Assembly: GCA_002356635.1 (NCBI GenBank)
Contig: CP023454.1
Coordinates: forward strand, 1,968,501-2,032,500
DNA length: 64,000 nt
Source: Rhodobacteraceae bacterium QY30
GTDB lineage: Bacteria; Pseudomonadota; Alphaproteobacteria; Rhodobacterales; Rhodobacteraceae
Reading direction: 5' to 3'
Positions 62,752 through 64,000 of this stretch are shown here, piece by piece. Numbering within the stretch: the first letter of the stretch is position 1; each line of letters starts with the position of its first letter. The position numbers were made by a program, and so were the translations under genes. Below the pieces are notes generated by a model. It had not been told where the DNA came from, did not search any database, and worked only from the letters and a program-made list of their open reading frames with translations.

Positions 62752-63675
62752 ATGGTGCGTGTGATCGTACTTGGGTCCGCAGCAGGCGGCGGCCTGCCAC
62801 AATGGAACTGCGCCTGCCATCGGTGCCGGGCGGCCCGCGCTGGCGATCTGTCAGAAAACGGGCAGATGTCGTTGGCCGTCAGCGCCGATGAAGGGGTGAA
62901 CTGGTTCGTCATCAACGCGTCCCCGGATCTGCGCCAGCAGGTCATCGGCTCCAGCGCGCTGTCGCCGCGTCCCGACAGGCTCCGGGACAGTCCGATCGCG
63001 GGCGTCATCCTGACAAACGCCGAAGTCGATGCCATTGCAGGTCTGCTGTCACTGCGTGAAGGCGCCGCCTTTTCCATCCTGGCCCACCCGAAAGTCCTGT
63101 CCACCCTGGCGCAGAACAGTATTTTCGACGTGCTTGACCGGGTCCGGATACCGAGGATTGCCGTGACGCTGGATCAGGCCTGCTTCCCCTTGCTGCCGGA
63201 TGGTGCCCCCTCCGGGCTGCGGCTGGACGCCTTTGATGTTCCGGGCAAGGTGGCCCTTTATCTGGAAGGGGCGGCCGGTTCGGCGACGGCGTCGGGCGAC
63301 ACGATCGGCCTGAACCTGACCGATCTGCGCAGTGGCGCACGCGTCTGCATCATCGCAGGCTGTGCCGAAATAACGCCCGCACTGGAGGCGAGGATAGCAG
63401 GAGCCGATCTGCTGTTCTTCGACGGAACGCTGTGGTCGGATGACGAGATGATCCGCGCAGGTCTGGGCCAGAAGACCGGCAAGCGTATGGGGCATTTGTC
63501 GATGTCCGGCCCGGACGGGGTGATCGCGCGGTTGGCCCATCTGAAAATCGGTCGCCGAGTCTTTGTTCACATCAACAATTCGAACCCCGTCCACGATCCG
63601 GCTTCGGCAGAACGACAACAGGTGGAAGCAGCCGGATGGTCTGTGCCTGCCCCCAACATGGAGTTCACGACATGA
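62752..63675 (+). CDS. pqqB: PQQ biosynthesis protein PqqB
   Basis: 307 residues from ATG 62752, 34 bases after pqqA. It is a metallo-beta-lactamase-fold protein with the PqqB motif SAAGGGLPQWNCACHRC and LTNAEVDAIAGLLSLREG. The family lacks the full HxHxDH zinc site; this copy likewise has Ala after the Asp. PqqB is proposed to hydroxylate the precursor tyrosine. Overlaps pqqC by 4 bases. Confidence 0.95.
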   Translation: MVRVIVLGSAAGGGLPQWNCACHRCRAARAGDLSENGQMSLAVSADEGVNWFVINASPDLRQQVIGSSALSPRPDRLRDSPIAGVILTNAEVDAIAGLLSLREGAAFSILAHPKVLSTLAQNSIFDVLDRVRIPRIAVTLDQACFPLLPDGAPSGLRLDAFDVPGKVALYLEGAAGSATASGDTIGLNLTDLRSGARVCIIAGCAEITPALEARIAGADLLFFDGTLWSDDEMIRAGLGQKTGKRMGHLSMSGPDGVIARLAHLKIGRRVFVHINNSNPVHDPASAERQQVEAAGWSVPAPNMEFTT

Positions 63676-64000
63676 CGCGGGTCGACCTGGACCGCGATGC
63701 GCCGGAGGAACCGCTGGACAACGCCAATGCGCTGGAACGCCGGTTGCGCCGTATCGGGGCGACCCGTTATCACAACCTGCATCCGTTCCATCAGATGTTG
63801 CATGGCGGCACGCTCTCGAAGGGACAGGTTCAGGCCTGGGCGCTGAACCGGTACTATTACCAAAGCTCGATTCCCCTGAAGGATGCCATTGTCCTGTCGC
63901 GGTTTCGCGACCGGCACATCCGGCTGGAATGGCGCCACCGGATCGAAGATCACGACGGCGACTTCCAGACCGAGGGCGGGATCGAGCGATGGCTCAAGCT
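63672..64000 (+). CDS. pqqC: PQQ synthase PqqC (partial, runs off right edge)
   Basis: 109 codons of about 250 are present. YHNLHPFHQMLHGG and LNRYYYQSSIPLKDA match the helical PqqC active site, where His and Tyr residues bind the PQQ precursor. It performs the final ring closure and eight-electron oxidation. pqqD and pqqE are expected just past the edge. Confidence 0.95.
   Translation, partial: MTRVDLDRDAPEEPLDNANALERRLRRIGATRYHNLHPFHQMLHGGTLSKGQVQAWALNRYYYQSSIPLKDAIVLSRFRDRHIRLEWRHRIEDHDGDFQTEGGIERWLK

Noticed and set aside
1-64000. CRISPR array, tRNA/rRNA genes, intact prophage or intact insertion sequence
   Set aside because: No regularly spaced direct repeats, no cloverleaf or rRNA segment, and no phage structural genes were noticed; the only mobile sequence seen is the IS3 fragment near 61 kb.

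Overview
The window is high-GC DNA with tightly packed genes, many of them overlapping by 1-4 bases. Gene content and protein styles (TRAP and Dpp transporters, mcc/ivd leucine catabolism, PQQ synthesis, a che operon with two cheW genes) fit an alphaproteobacterium, most likely a Rhodobacteraceae member of the Paracoccus/Rhodobacter/Gemmobacter type. This placement is inference from gene style; no rRNA or tRNA gene is visible.

Layout. 1-3709: an Old Yellow Enzyme-type flavin/Fe-S oxidoreductase (cut by the left edge) diverges from an XRE-cupin regulator across a near-perfect palindrome that covers both predicted promoters; a luciferase-like monooxygenase follows. 3891-13355: two complete RND adaptor/pump pairs in tandem, with a small cupin gene between them and no outer-membrane channel gene. 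13435-14805: a secreted clan-A glycoside hydrolase-like protein. 15012-22316: a surface-glycan region with a GtrB-like GT2, a GT-C transferase and a GtrA flippase meeting a CDP-deoxysugar operon (rfbF, rfbG, C-methyltransferase, epimerase/reductase). 22552-29165: an Xaa-Pro peptidase and dppABCDF peptide importer operon.

29470-38701: a double-psi-barrel-like secreted protein, a three-domain membrane glycan enzyme (degenerate GH18, NodB deacetylase, GT2), a DUF3131 protein, and an overlapping pair that looks like a secreted FAM20-type kinase plus a secreted metallophosphoesterase. 38823-43606: leucine catabolism (ivd, mccB, mccA), divergent from a TRAP importer at 43929-46868 that ends in a strong terminator. 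47103-56141: a nine-gene chemotaxis operon (STAS, cheY, cheA, cheW, mcp, cheW, cheR, cheB and a 573-residue protein with two degenerate receptor tips). 56346-58976: a single protein joining an adenylation domain, a carrier domain and a membrane acyltransferase. 59025-59861: a tandem UspA protein.

60064-61260 is a scar: decayed potB and potC permease genes fused by deletion, frameshifted, and joined to an IS3-family transposase fragment. 61461 to the right edge: a LysR regulator and pqqA, pqqB and the start of pqqC.

The items most worth following are the adenylation-carrier-acyltransferase fusion, the putative extracytoplasmic kinase/phosphatase pair inside the glycan cluster, and the double-tip chemotaxis protein.
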